A stretch of DNA of 64,000 nucleotides. Source: Oenanthe sinensis (Eukaryota > Streptophyta > Magnoliopsida > Apiales > Apiaceae). The notes under the pieces are model-generated. The model worked only from the letters and a program-made list of their open reading frames with translations. It had not been told where the DNA came from and did not search any database. The number at the start of each line of letters is the position of its first letter. Positions within the stretch are counted from its first letter, which is position 1. A program made the position numbers and the translations under genes. The stretch spans positions 33,106,860 through 33,170,859 of the forward strand of contig CM053796.1 of NCBI GenBank assembly GCA_028671895.1, read 5' to 3'. This document shows positions 1-13,500 of this stretch, in pieces.

Positions 1-341
1 AGATTGTAATAACCGGTTATTCATAGCACACTTTTTATTTGTACACATATAAATAAGAGAATAACGAACCTAAAATTATGATCTATTTAAAATTTGACTA
101 AAATACTATTATTTTGTATTGAAATCTTAGGAAATTATTTAAATATATGTTGGTTCTTTTCTCTGTAAATAAATATTAGTAAAATGAAATTTAAAATTTT
201 TAAACAACATGCATTGTTGGACAAAGGAAGTAATTATTTTAAACCGGGAAGCAAATTTGAATTGTAAATAGACCCTGCAGGCTACAGCCACATACACCAG
301 AGCAAAGAGTCAAGAGATAGAGCACAAGTCTACTGTACTAT
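1..341. other. AT-rich 5' flank of the phosphatase gene
   Basis: No ORF or repeat is recognisable here. The stretch must contain the promoter and 5' UTR start of the phosphatase gene that follows, but I could not pick a convincing TATA box. Confidence 0.5.
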
Positions 342-3300
342 GTGGAACACTTATTTTTGTTTCGGGCCCTCTTTCCAAATTATAATAAACCGGCAATGAA
401 GGCACTGCACATTGGACTATCAACCTCTCCCAAACCACCACTCTCTCCCTACTCTCTCCCTTCATTTTTCTCTCCCAAACCCCATTCTTTTGTGCCCAAA
501 AAACACCCATTCATTCATCAAGATTCATATTACAAAACCCAAAAAAACAATCTAATAAACCCCATAATCACATCATCATCATCAATGGCTGCAACCCCAT
601 CATCAGATACTAATAAAAAGCAACCATTCTCTGTGTTGTTCGTGTGTCTGGGTAATATTTGTAGAAGCCCAGCTGCTGAGGGTGTGTTCACTCATCTTGT
701 TAAACAAAAGGGTCTTGATTCTAACTTTATTATTGATTCTGCTGGTACCATTAATTACCATGAGGTACTACACTAATTACCCACATTTTTTCTTGCTTAG
801 CTGCCCTTTTTATTTGACATATTTTTTTATTTTTGAGTACCATGTGGGTTAGTGTTATGTCTGCCTCTAATTGTTTCACTTTAAGATATGTGTGATGTTT
901 TTGTTGGTAGTATAAGTTTAAGTTTTTATGATTAGGTGCACTGATAAACCATAATCTTTGGTGAATTTAGTGAATTACTGGACTTGGTTGCGTTTGGGCT
1001 ATGATCTCGGGTTTAGTTTTGAATTTGGATTTGGGATAGAGTGAAAGATCCGGACTTTCAATTTGGTCTCAGGGTTTGACCTAGGGTGTTACGATGTGTG
1101 TGTTTGCTTTTTCAATGTTCATCTGTTGTTTTAGACATACACAAATATACTGAAATTATTTGTGTTCTTTTGGATGGAAAAAAGATTTGTGTGATTATGT
1201 GTTAAGTTTTTTTTAGCATTTATGCTATATGTCTGCCTGTGATTTCCCTATGTAATTAGAAGATTGAGCTTTGTACAAGTTGTGACTTGGTGATTGTTAT
1301 GCTATTATTAAGGGCAATGAAGCCGATCCAAGAATGAAGGCTGCTTCTAAAAGGCGAGGGATTCAGATAACTTCGTTATCAAGACCGATTAGACCTTCTG
1401 ATTTTAAAGACTTTGATCTAATTCTTGCTATGGATAAGCAAAACAAAGGTGATGTGATATCTAATATGTAAGATGGAACACTAGAGTTGTCTGTTCAAAT
1501 TTTAATTTGCTAGCTCTTCTGGGCCAAACATAGTTTTGAGACTAAATTTCTGACAATGTGCACCTGTAGTGAGCCTGGTAGTTTAGGTGTGTTTTTGGAG
1601 CTAAAAATTCTAACTTGTTTACTTTGCAGTTGATATACTTGCAGCGTTTGAGAGATGGAGCTTTAAGGAGACCTTACCTGCTGATTCATATAAAAAGGTT
1701 TGTAGAGATTGTGTTTCAAAATATGCATTCTGATTCTCACTCGATCCTAAATGTATATACTTTAATGTTGCAGGTCAAATTGATGTGCTCATATTGTAAG
1801 AAGCATAATGAAACTCAAGTCCCAGATCCTTATTATGGCGGAGCACAAGGTTTTGAGAAGGTATAGTTTCTAAATCTTATATTTAACATCAGGTAGTTGT
1901 TCGGGTAGCTAAGAGCATCCCCAATAGGTGTTGCCAAGATAGTTGCCGACCCTTGTCAAATCATCACATATATTAATTTTTTTATTTTATCTTTCTTCAA
2001 TATCAACTTTAACAACTTTTATTCCAAAAACACTCCAATAGCTAGCAACCTTTAAAGTTGCCTATGTGGTCCCATATATTACATTCTAAATAACTCTTAA
2101 ACTAAAGTAAGTATCCAAGATATATAGTTTTTACACTTGTATATGTATTCTAACCATTTCGGGAAGTTGCCAAAAGTTGGCAACATAAGTTGTCAACCTT
2201 TTGGCAACACATTAACTTCCATAGGTAGGCAACCAAGAGTGTCATGCCGCAACAACTTTGGCAACCCCTATTGAAGATGCTCTAACAAATTTATTAAATG
2301 CAATAGAGAATGATTTATTCTCAGGAGTACGTCTGTTTTCTAACAACATATAAGGGAACAGATGGAACAAATGTTAGTTCCTCGATTAAGTATCTTGACT
2401 CCATTAAGGTAGAGATTACATAAGAATGTGTGGCTAATGCATGGGATATGGTCATGGAATGTTATTAGTTATTATCCTCCTCTTTAATTGAAGTTGTAAA
2501 ATATGTCTTGCTTATAGGATAACTTAAAGAGATTGTCATGCACTTGTTCACTATAAAGTCTCTTACAGGTGGTCTCATTATCACGATCGTGTTTTTTTTT
2601 AATTCCTTTTAAATTCAATTATGCCAAGGCGGTTTTGTTTGGAATTTAGTTAACAAGTCGTATAAAAATCGGAATTCAAAATAAGGATTAAGGAACACTT
2701 TGTAGAATCTAGTGACGGTATCAAGTTGGTGAACAATTAGCTCACTGTTGACAAAGCAAGATAGGTGAAATAGACCCCTCTTATGTCATAATTATAAAAT
2801 ATGTACATCCACATTCAAGAAGCTTGTTTTTATCTAATTCAGTACAAGCTTTAGCCTTTACTTTATTTGCAATATACTTCCGCAAAATCCCAACAAAACC
2901 CACCAAGCATATAGTCTGTTGTTTTTTTTTACCTAAGCTTTCTGTTCCTTTTGTATATTCATAGAATGTTAAAAGGATAGATGGAATTTGTTTATTAAAT
3001 TAAATAAGTTGACAAAAGGTATACCATCTTTCTTTCGTAATCTTTGTGCACATATTTCAGTCACATGCTAGCGCATTGACTAGTTCGATCAGCGTGGTAA
3101 ACCCCAACTACACCTACAACAAACACACATATGAAAGGGGCCAAAGGGCAATTTCAGAAAGATCATGTTGACCACATTCTAGATGACCGAACCATGCCAT
3201 AAATCCGATTAACAATAAGTATACTTAGAGTTCTGTCTTTCTGATATTAAGGATCCACTTTTTAAGAGAATGAACTGCTACCTGTTTTAGACTCTAGAAG

Positions 3301-5967
3301 AGCAGTTATCCTTTGGCCTAGCGATATCCCTGTTTTTTGGGTATTAAGAGGTTGAGGTCACAATAGAGGAATGTCAGTGGGTATATTTGAATTTCTACGA
3401 CTGACCATTTTCTAAAAAGGAAAAAAAGTAGAGGAGAATGTTTCCTACAGTATTGGCATCATATGTACTGATGTACATATCTCTCTCTCACTCTCTGTAA
3501 TCGAGAAAAAGCAATTGCAAAAGAACCTCAATGTTTCTTCTCCTGCCTTTATAATCAACTCTGAATGTTAATGGCAGTAAACAGTTAAAAAAAAGTTATT
3601 AGTTAATAAGGTTTCCAAGAGTATAGGCTAATATTATCATCCACCTATTTCATGTTGAGAAAGTTGAAAGAATATATAATTGTACGTATATGTCAATGCA
3701 CAACCAAATTTGGTGGGACGAGGGAAGGCCTTCTATAGACTGCTTTGCTATTTCTAGGCTAGACCACTAGAGAAATTCATCTTAGGATAATGATTTGTCC
3801 TCCAAAAGAAATAATTTGAAGTCTTATTGCGAACGAGGTTATTATACCTGCACTACTTTTGTATTCATATAAGCATTAAGCACCATACCTTTTCATTTCA
3901 TCTCTATAGTTCCCTCACTCTAAAATTGCATAAAGACTTGTTGGAAATTGGCGGTTGGGTTGGTCTAACCAAGAGGGGCATGGGAGTTGGGTGGGAGGAT
4001 TCTTTTTATTCTCTTACAACATTTTGAGTTAAAATGAAAAGAGCAGCCCTATAATAAAGAAAGGCCTTCTCAACTATTTAATTGTTAACTATCGTAATAA
4101 CCACCCATAGTTGGATGCAACACTCACAGTTCGTATTTGCTTTGAGTATCACTTAACTAGTTAACTATATTGCAAATCCGATTGAAATGCAAAATACAGA
4201 ACAATAAAGTGTAAATTCTATAAAGAGAGTTTAGAGGATATTAGATCATCAAATTCAAACCGGATATAAGAATGCCTTTTCCATCCAGTTGACCTAAATC
4301 AGATCTTTACATATTGTAGAGGCCAAGTAAAAGTTGGCATGTAACCCTTGTACCTAACTCGAATTAGTGTTTAGGCTTTGTTTTATAGAGAGGAAAATGA
4401 TATAAAATATAAAATATGGAAATAATTATTTGGCAAAACTCTAAGAATATTTTTAAAAACATGGGACCCATAATTGATAGTAAATAGCATGCATATCTAT
4501 GTATAAAACTCTTTAAAAGGTAAAATGTAACTTACAATTATAAGAATGTGTATATAGAATCCTCTGGAAAGGGAGTTGTATCCTATGGTAGAAGCTCTTA
4601 TCTTTCTCAAGTGCTAAGGTGGGATACAATGTAGCTAAAGGTATAAAGCCTTTCCAAACCATCCAAACATTCTTCAAGTGTTTGCTGTAGTCAGTCTATT
4701 TACTTTATTGAAAGGGCAGAAAGGATGGTTAAGATGAGAAATATACTAGAAACTAATAAATAGCCACAAATCGACATGACCGGACACTTTTCAAATATGC
4801 TATATATTATGCTCTTATCAAAGGATTACTGTATTCATATTTTTGCAATCATTTAAAAATCACAAGCAGACGAGAAGTCTGTATGATTAGTTCCAACAGA
4901 ATGTGCAGTATATAGATTAAGATTACAAACTGATTCCTGAAGCATCTAAATTGAATACAGTTTAATTAAATTACCATCCTAGCAACTATATCAATGACAA
5001 CATATTTAGTATCGTATATGCTTCTGAAGAAAGGCGCAAGTTATTGTATATATTATGAAGTATGACCTTCTCACCAGAAAAGGAAAACAGGACTATTAGT
5101 GGTAAGTTCATTTGGTGAACGTTTGTTTTTCTTAAATTAGAATAAGTTTGGACGTTTTTCTATCTGTTACAATTGAATAAATAAGACGGTGACAGACTCA
5201 GATAAATATCCAACCAATTGCTGCTAAAGTATAGGATGAGTGTTTTTAAAATAGAGCTTATCATAGTAGTTCAATCGTTTAAAATGAAGCATAATTGTAA
5301 TGAAAATGTAACCCGTTAAAGATTGATTTTTCATCCCTTGTATATTTGATACACAGGGCTGTAATTCGAGTTGAATGAGCTCGAACTTGACTTGATAAAA
5401 TGGGTCAAACTCTACAGTGCTTGTAAGGAATCGAGCTTGAGGATAAAATTTTCTTTTAAATCAAACTCGGCTTGTTTATTGAGGATTCAAGCTTGGGTTT
5501 GAACACTTAAATTTTCCGTTTAACGGATTACTCGTTAAGAAAATGCTGAAACTGAGCACGTATTACAACCCTGTGTATACAGACTTCGACAAGAATCCAC
5601 TACTCTGCAATCCAAGTCTAGTGATCATTGTTTATGGCCCACCAGTAACAAGTATAATACATATTATAACTTTCATTTTAATATTAAATTTTGTCCTCTG
5701 TTGGTATTTTAAACAAGAAAAATATTACGACTTAATTAAATAATAATCATAACTTAAGGATTATGTACCTTACCTATCAGAGTGTCATCAGCTCGCCTGT
5801 TACTTTCCTGGTTTTTAGATTCTTGATCAATTTCTTACTACGAGCAAAGATACTGACGGGAAAATTTGATTCCAAATACTGATTACCGTTGGCAGGTACT
5901 GGATTTACTTGAAGATGCTTGTGAATCGCTTTTGGAAAGCATTCTGGCAGAGAACACTAGCAGCTAA
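342..5967 (+). CDS. Low-molecular-weight protein tyrosine phosphatase (5 exons)
   Basis: The enzyme removes phosphate from phosphotyrosine through a cysteinyl-phosphate intermediate. Exons are 342-764, 1313-1448, 1630-1697, 1774-1860 and 5896-5967; all introns are GT-AG and the joined frame stays open to TAA at 5965-5967. The P-loop CLGNICRS (C-x5-R-S) starts at codon 645, and the family's general-acid DPY loop lies in exon 4 (PDPYYGG). The upstream ATG at 342 is in frame, but 396 is a better candidate (243 aa); an ATG at 585 would give a bare 180-aa enzyme close to the usual 160-aa family size. The stretch between 396 and 585 is rich in Ser and Pro and poor in acidic residues, which suggests a plastid transit peptide (inference). 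The last intron is 4 kb long and holds a MITE. The family call is firm; the start codon and targeting are not. Confidence 0.9.
1913..2282. mobile_element. PIF/Harbinger-like MITE in intron 4 of the phosphatase gene
   Basis: The element is 370 bp. The left end GAGCATCCCCAATAGGTGTT and the right end, read in reverse complement as GAGCATCTTCAATAGGGGTT, form imperfect terminal inverted repeats. It is flanked by TAA at 1910-1912 and 2283-2285. A 3-bp TWA target duplication with a GAGCATC-type end is the hallmark of Tourist/PIF-Harbinger MITEs. There is no coding capacity, so it depends on a transposase from elsewhere. Confidence 0.85.
2286..5895 (+). other. Remainder of the 4-kb last intron of the phosphatase gene
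   Basis: This is anonymous AT-rich sequence with no supported ORF, RNA gene or repeat. Short ORFs near 3827 and 5543 show no recognisable domain and sit inside the intron. Confidence 0.6.
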
Positions 5968-7558
5968 GATTCTTGGAGGCTTAGTCAATGTTTAATGGCA
6001 AGCACTTGTTATTTCATTGTGGTGATTTAGCAATATTTCTAATAACATCTCTGATAGTGGACTATCAGCCATAATATATGATCTACAAGTGATGAGAGGA
6101 CAAATATACCTAGTGGAGACAATTACTGCCTGTATTTTTGACAAAACAATGACCATGCATGCTGTAACTCGGTTAAGATAATAAATTTAATATATATGTA
6201 CTGTTACACAAATAACCTAACATTTTAGAAGTTTGTTAACTTTCATGATTGAAAACTTTGCAAAACTTCGAGAAATGTTAAATGTTAACTTTCCTAAAAT
6301 ATTTGATTGAAGGATTACCATCCCAAATCCCCAATCAACATCTGAGTATAAACGACATGAACAATATCATGAATTATATCCGGATGGATAACAGTTAGAT
6401 AAATTAAACTCCCAACCAACTAACGATGTAGTGTAGAATTGGTAAGTAATTCACCTCTTTAGCATTCAGTTTAACCTTATATTCCAATTTCCAAATGTGT
6501 TGATGCAATATTAGTGTCACTAATTCCTCACTTATTTTTGGATGCATACTTAATTTTTGAAAGAGTGTAATCACTAAACAGAAGACACCTAAAGAGTCAA
6601 GACCCAAGAAGTAGCTCAAAGAACTAAGATCTTTTATCTCCGATTGTTGATTGTGAAATTGTTACTTAGTGGTGTCATCAATAAATACTAGGCTCTCTAT
6701 ATGTCAAAAAGGGTTAATACTAGCCTCTCTATATGTTTGAGAATCATGTAATGATTGTATAGCATAATAAACATGATAATCAGTAATTAGAACAAAAAGT
6801 TTTCTTACTCGAGTAGAGCAATGAACATGTTCATCCGAAAGAGATGATGGAGTGGAGGATTCATTATTAGAATCCTTAGACTGAACTGAATTTTTGTTAA
6901 AGAAACATTAATAGTTGTATATGATTGAGTGAACTCAAGTGGAGAATGTGTTGAAAATATGTTGGATAATGGACTATTTATATTTTTATTAGTGGGATGT
7001 AAATGAATAAAAAGATTTGTAAAATGGGTGATACTAGTAGAAATGTCAATTTCGAATATGACATGGATGAGAACATTTTATGTTTTCAAATATCACACAA
7101 CTATCATGTGAGACTGCTACAGAACCGAAAACCAAGAACTAATGTCCATCAGTCGGATGTCGAACCTAGCTTGAAGCAAGTACGAAACTTTGTACAGAAA
7201 AATACAATTTAGTGACATATAAGTCCAGTTATATAGTTTAGTGATTTTTTAAATTGTATTTTTCTTTTGATATTATTGGAAGGCTGAAATTAACAAATTC
7301 AAACACAAATAGAATCATCAAAATTCATAAACTTATTGATCTACCAACTATATTAATTTAGTAAGATCTACCAACAAATCTGCTAATTATGTTGGTATCT
7401 GCCGATTAACTTCCTTCAGCTGATTCCCCCCTTTTAAAATTATATACCGTCTACATAAACAAGGGCAAAAATAATTTGCAATTACAACACTAAAACCAAA
7501 AAAAAAAAAAGAGAGAAAAAAAAACCCAGCTATCTATTGACAAAGTTAGCTTCACAGT
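5968..7558. other. Intergenic region between convergent genes
   Basis: The phosphatase and HDA9 genes point towards each other here, so the stretch should hold both 3' UTRs. A 69-codon ORF at 7003 has no recognisable motif and I do not treat it as a gene. Poly-purine runs lie near 7498-7525. Confidence 0.5.
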
Positions 7559-10500
7559 TTAGCCACCTTCTATATTGTGATCATTATCATTATCACCTTC
7601 ATAATATTCATCATCCCGCTGGATGTGTTTGTCTTGGGCTTGTTCTGGAAAACAATTCGACAAAAAAAGAGAGAGAGGAGGAATCTATATCAGAATAAAC
7701 TTCCAATTATATTAATTGAAAGAAGCTTGAGTAGCAACAACTGGGCCAAGCTAACTTACGATCCATGCGTTCATCAGGGTTCTGCTCATCTTCATCAAAA
7801 TCAGGAATGTAAAAATCAGGTGGAACCTGACAAATAAAGAATCGATATACTTAGCGAATAGATAAAATATACAGTGCATTTTGTTATTAAAATTTGAATC
7901 TCCTTACTTTCGCCAAGTACTTTTATATTTGTATTTTAGTTATTAATTTATTATTATAAGCTGAACCTAAATCCTAGGTTACACGGGCCAAGTACTGGAT
8001 GTGTACTATATGCAGTTAGAAAATGCTACCATGGAAACAAGCCAAATGTTTTTCACAACCTCTGATTATCTCAAATTGCGAACACAACCTTATTAGAACG
8101 GTAAAATATGGTAAACATGATGGCATTCCATAAACAACTTAAATGTATTTCATTTAAAACCTAGAGCCAGCAATCATAAAGAGAGTGACCAAGTAAATTT
8201 GGAGGCTACTGCTGAATAGAGGGCTTTGCTATACAGATGAGAATCCTAGACATAAGCAAATGAGTTCTGCACATAACTTTGATTATATTATTAATTTGGT
8301 AAGAGTTCGGTCCATGTGAACTTGAGGCTCATGATCGAGTTCATAATCATCGTACTTGATGTGACTAATTTGACCTCAACAAGACTAATTATATCCGAGT
8401 CGGACCACTTTCATGGTGGCCGAATGTTAGCTCACGCCTCCATGAGGGTCTAACTATGACTTTGTTAAGTCATAATTTCACAAAGATCAATTTGCCTCGC
8501 TGAATAACAGCATTGGTTAATTTAATCCTTCAATGAAGATATAAAAAGCTGATATATAAAATATGCAAAAGTAAAGACCTTAAAAGACGTGCTCATGGGC
8601 AAAAGTTTATCAAGAAACTTTATTAATTCTACCTACCTCCTGCATCTGTACACCTGGAGCATGCTGGATGCAGCGGAGATTTTCCATCACTTGCATTTTT
8701 ATTGTTCCAAGATAAGATTTGCTATTTAAATTCTCCTATTCAATCAACATCGTCAAAAAATTAATTAGTAAAGGAAAAGGGTTTAAGCATTTTGTTCTTT
8801 ACATGAATGTGAATTAATTTTTTAAAAACTGCCGAGGAAAACCTGCTGCAGTTCACTTTTGGTTGTATACTTTCAAACAATAATGTACTACAGAAGAAGA
8901 ATCTAAGATTTGAAACGGGCATCCTTTCATCTGAACAATACATATTCGATATTATATTAAATTTGTATTATATAAAGGAAAGATAAAGGAGAAGGAACAG
9001 ACAATGTGCCCGCCTGGAATCTTCAGTGAATAATCTGGAGCAAAATATTTACTATATTCATTCTCTGGTATTTCTGCAAAAGGGGAAGAGAAACAATATG
9101 TTACCCAGACAAATAGCAAATGTTAAGCAATACCTCAACTTCCATTATATTCCAAGGAAATATATAATTAACTATAGCTGGGACAAAAATTGATAATGAG
9201 CAATATCTGAAAGTGTACTGGGTAGACCAGGCAACCAGCAAAACTGGTAATTGTGAAAGGGTAAAGCTTTGCTGATATCATGAACTATTAGAGACATCAA
9301 AATTACAAAAGAAAATGACCTCACTGCTGAAATCATCCTAATATAATTTAGGTGTGACCAAATTTCTTTAACAGCTTCCAATAAAAAAACAAGTGACATC
9401 ATCTCAGTATCTCTAATTGTTATCGATGACCTTTAAGTAATATAAAAATATAAAACAGTTCTAGGAAAATGTACAAGGCACACTAACGGTCTTTACAAGA
9501 TTCTCTAATCGAGAGAAATCCAAGACTTAAAAGCAAAACAACTGATGTGCCATTATAACCTACCTACTGAACACACGCCACTTTTTGTTAAAAGATGCTG
9601 CATTAATGTCTATTTTCCTCTTCGGATTTTTAATATTTTTTTATTTGGTGCAAGGTATCTAGGACCTCTAGATACCTCGGAACATTGAACACAACATAGT
9701 AGGTGGAAAATAGATATTAATGTTGGGTTAAACCCAATATGGTAGTATGAGCTTTGGAGATTCAAGACAAACATGGGTAGTATAATAATTGTATTTAGAC
9801 AATTATTATAGATGGTAATAATTATATTTGGACAATTATTATAGATGGTATGTCTTGGGTAGGTAATTAGATACCAAGTATGATTAGACTTGTATAACAA
9901 ATATGGTAAGTCTTGGTGACTAAGTTTGTGATGGCTATATATACATAGTCATATTATGTTTGATAGGTAATGTTTAGGTATTGTTAGGCTTAAGTATTCG
10001 TGATTGATCGATTGTATTATTGATAACTGTTTTGATTAATAATACAAGTTGGGACGCGAGTTTTCCGCGTCATATAATTTTGTTGTGTGCTTTGAATTGT
10101 TTGGTTATTTCGGGTTTTGCTCCCTAACAATTAAATAAACATATATTCCTCACAATTGATTATACTGAATGCCTTTAAATGACTTACTGATTCGGAGAAG
10201 TAATTACAGTAAGCATGAGCAAACCGACCAGCAGTCACGCTAAATATTCTTAAGTAATAATTTTATGGTGCTATCTACTTTCTAGTATGATTCACCTCAA
10301 ACACCTAGACAAGTGTGTCGAACAAAAAGTTCTTCATAACACATTCTAATATAATTTAAAGATCCATGAACTTCATAGCTCACTTTTAGCAATGAGTAAA
10401 AGAAATGTTCTGCAAAACAAAATTTGGAGAACGTAACATAGAAAAAGTGCAGAACACTAAACACTAAACCCTATATATATTGAGAGAGAGAGAGAGAGAG

Positions 10501-13500
10501 CTCTTTCTGCTGCACTTGAATAGATTAATCATCTGGCATACTTGTACATTAAGGAGTACAGATACTGAATGGGGGCAAAAAATGGTACTAACCATTCGGC
10601 AATTCGGTGTCCAAGAGAACCCCTGTTTCAACAGCCCAACATCGAGCAACATTCTCTTTTGTATAACCCCCTCCTCCAGTTACCTGATTAAAGCAAACTC
10701 AATACTTTATTCTAATAATATGTTTATAGCAGCCAATATGGAAACAAAAAAGATAAAACCCTACCAGTAATGGCAAATGAAACTTTTTCACGAACCTGAC
10801 ACATTCAGCATGTCCTGTTAAAACACGGAAAATAACGAACGAATAGCAAGTTTTATTACAAGCAAAGTTGAAATAAACTTACCGATCTATTAAAGAAATA
10901 CTAAATAGCACTATTAATGAAAAAATTTAACACATAAGGCTTAATTAAAAGTAGACTATTACCATCAATAGATAAGTTAAAGCAGCCTAAGCGGTCACCA
11001 GCAAGTGAATCAGCACCGCATTGTAGAACTATCGCACCTGGTAGATATGTTTCAACAACCTTCGAGATAATCTATGAAACAAGCATGGCATGCCGAATTA
11101 AGCCTCAACCCTATCAAAACTCACGTAGTCTAATTTAAAAGATATGAGGTTTCAACATACTGTCTTGAACAGTCGATTAAAGCTGGCATCGTCTATCCCG
11201 TCCTTGAGGGGGACATTAATAGCATAAAATTTCCCTTCTCTTTCTCCTATTTCCTGCACAACAATTTAGATAGTAACAAATAATCAGTTATGGTTGGCCA
11301 ACTTGGAATATTCAATATAATATCCAGGCACTGAACTAGAAAATATACCAAACATAATTATGTACAGATCTGACAAGTGTCAACAGCGGAAACAGTCACC
11401 TTTATTTTTGGAAAAAAGTGGAACTTCCGAGTGAGCTTTCCAATTCATAATTAAATTTGCTACCTCCCACTATATTTCTTCTTTCAATTATTTTTTTCTC
11501 GATGTTCGGTAAATGAGCACGTACAGTTCTCAAGTAATGAATTAAAACAGAGATATTTATTGGCTTTAAAGGGGGGAAATGTGAGAATAAATATGGGAAA
11601 TGCAACAAAAGAATTACTTCCTAAATGGGGGTCATCAATAGTCTGCAAATCTGCTATAGATAAATTCATAAGCATCCACTTAAACCACCACGTCTAGAAT
11701 ACAACCTTACTTGGTAATAGGTAAGCTTACACTCTAAATAAGTAGAACATTCAAAAGCTTACACTCTAAATAAGTAGAACATTCAAAATATCCAGAATCT
11801 TCTGCACTGTAGTAAAGTTGAATAGAGTTATTTACTTATGGTGGTATATAATTATAAGGAGAAAACAAAAATTAGAAGGTTCTTTGATTTCAAATAAGGT
11901 AATTACTTTTAAAGAATTCTATATCGTCATTGCTCTAAAGCAAAATTGTTATAATATTATCACTAGTTGACTGTGAAGGATATTCAGAAATTTAATGTTA
12001 AAAAGGAAACAAAGCAGACAGCTCTAGACGTGATCAAAGCAAATGGATGATGAACCGATCACAGATCACAAGCTTATTAACAATCAACATGACGTTAAAA
12101 TTATTTTGAAGGCTGGAGACGAGCACGTAATGTGAAGGAAATTGCACAATGTAATACGTTTTCCAAACCTCTAATGTCGAAGACCTCACGGTACACCACA
12201 TCCAATTCAGTATTCCTGATGTGCAAGTGACCCGTCAATTATATGAGCATTTATTAGTTGTCATCATAAATTATGATTGTATTTCTCACAAAGAACTATT
12301 TGATAGTGGCGAATTATATAATTCAAGATCTTTGTTTATTTTAATGAATTTACTCAAAAAAGGGTGAAAATTGGAGTAAATATGATACATAATAAAACTT
12401 ATCAATTTCTCCTAACTTTGTAGTCATAATATGAGTGAGCGTGCAAGCAACTAGAAACACCCTCAACACACACAAAGGGAGCTAAAAACTTTATAACGTT
12501 ATCAGCTTTATTCAACTTTGACAAAATGGTAATAAATATTAACTATAACTATATATATATATATATATTTGAAATATAAATTTTTTTCCACATGACCTAA
12601 GATTACAAATATTCCTAAATAAAGTTGAGATGCATATGAAATCTAAAAAATGGATTAACTATTACATGCAAGACAGATAATAGAAAATTCATCTAAACAA
12701 TTTATTCATTACTTATTAAAAGATTCAAATCATGTCCTACCTTTATGAGCCACGGTAGCAAAGGGGGCCTTAATTTGAAAGAAACCACAGAAACATTACA
12801 TTCTCAAGGCATACTGAACATCATAATATGAAGTGCTATAAAACACTGAGTTTCTTATGCAACAACAGTGAGGAGCAAAATTAACTTGATTATATTTCCT
12901 ACACATAAACAAGGTGCACAAAACTTGTGATATATGACAGTAGAAACCAGTGCCTAAAATGAAGTTCATGATCCCATGAATGAGAATTATGAGAGTATAA
13001 ATTCCAACAATGATAACTAATAACATAAACACTAGAAAAAAGAAGTACCTTGACTTCGCCAGTTCCAGGAAAGAACAGATCCCCATACTTGTGAAAACTA
13101 ACTGTCATAACCCTGTCACCAAAACCAGCAAGTCTGTAAGGACTAAAATAACTTAATCTCCAAAACCACAAGTCTTTGAAAAGGATTACAATAACTAGAT
13201 CTTTTAATCCCCTAGAATTTGATGAAGTTCTCAGTCACTTAGAAGATGAGCAAGATGATTTAAAATTATATGTTAACTACAGTACTCGGAAGATAGCCAA
13301 CAGAAAACTCTTCAAAGTTATCAGCCAATTTACCAACACAACAACATTCAACAATTTTACTTTTTTTCCCTGATCAATTCATTGATCAACTAATTAATCA
13401 TTTGAGTATATTCTTAATCTTTGCAGTATGTATATTTGCAGAAACAAGAGGCATAATATATGTTGTGGAAAGAGACTTCACTTATGTTGAGTAAACCAGA

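Noticed and set aside
7003..7212. 69-codon + strand ORF between the phosphatase and HDA9
   Set aside because: No recognisable domain, AT-rich composition and location between convergent 3' ends; best explained by chance.
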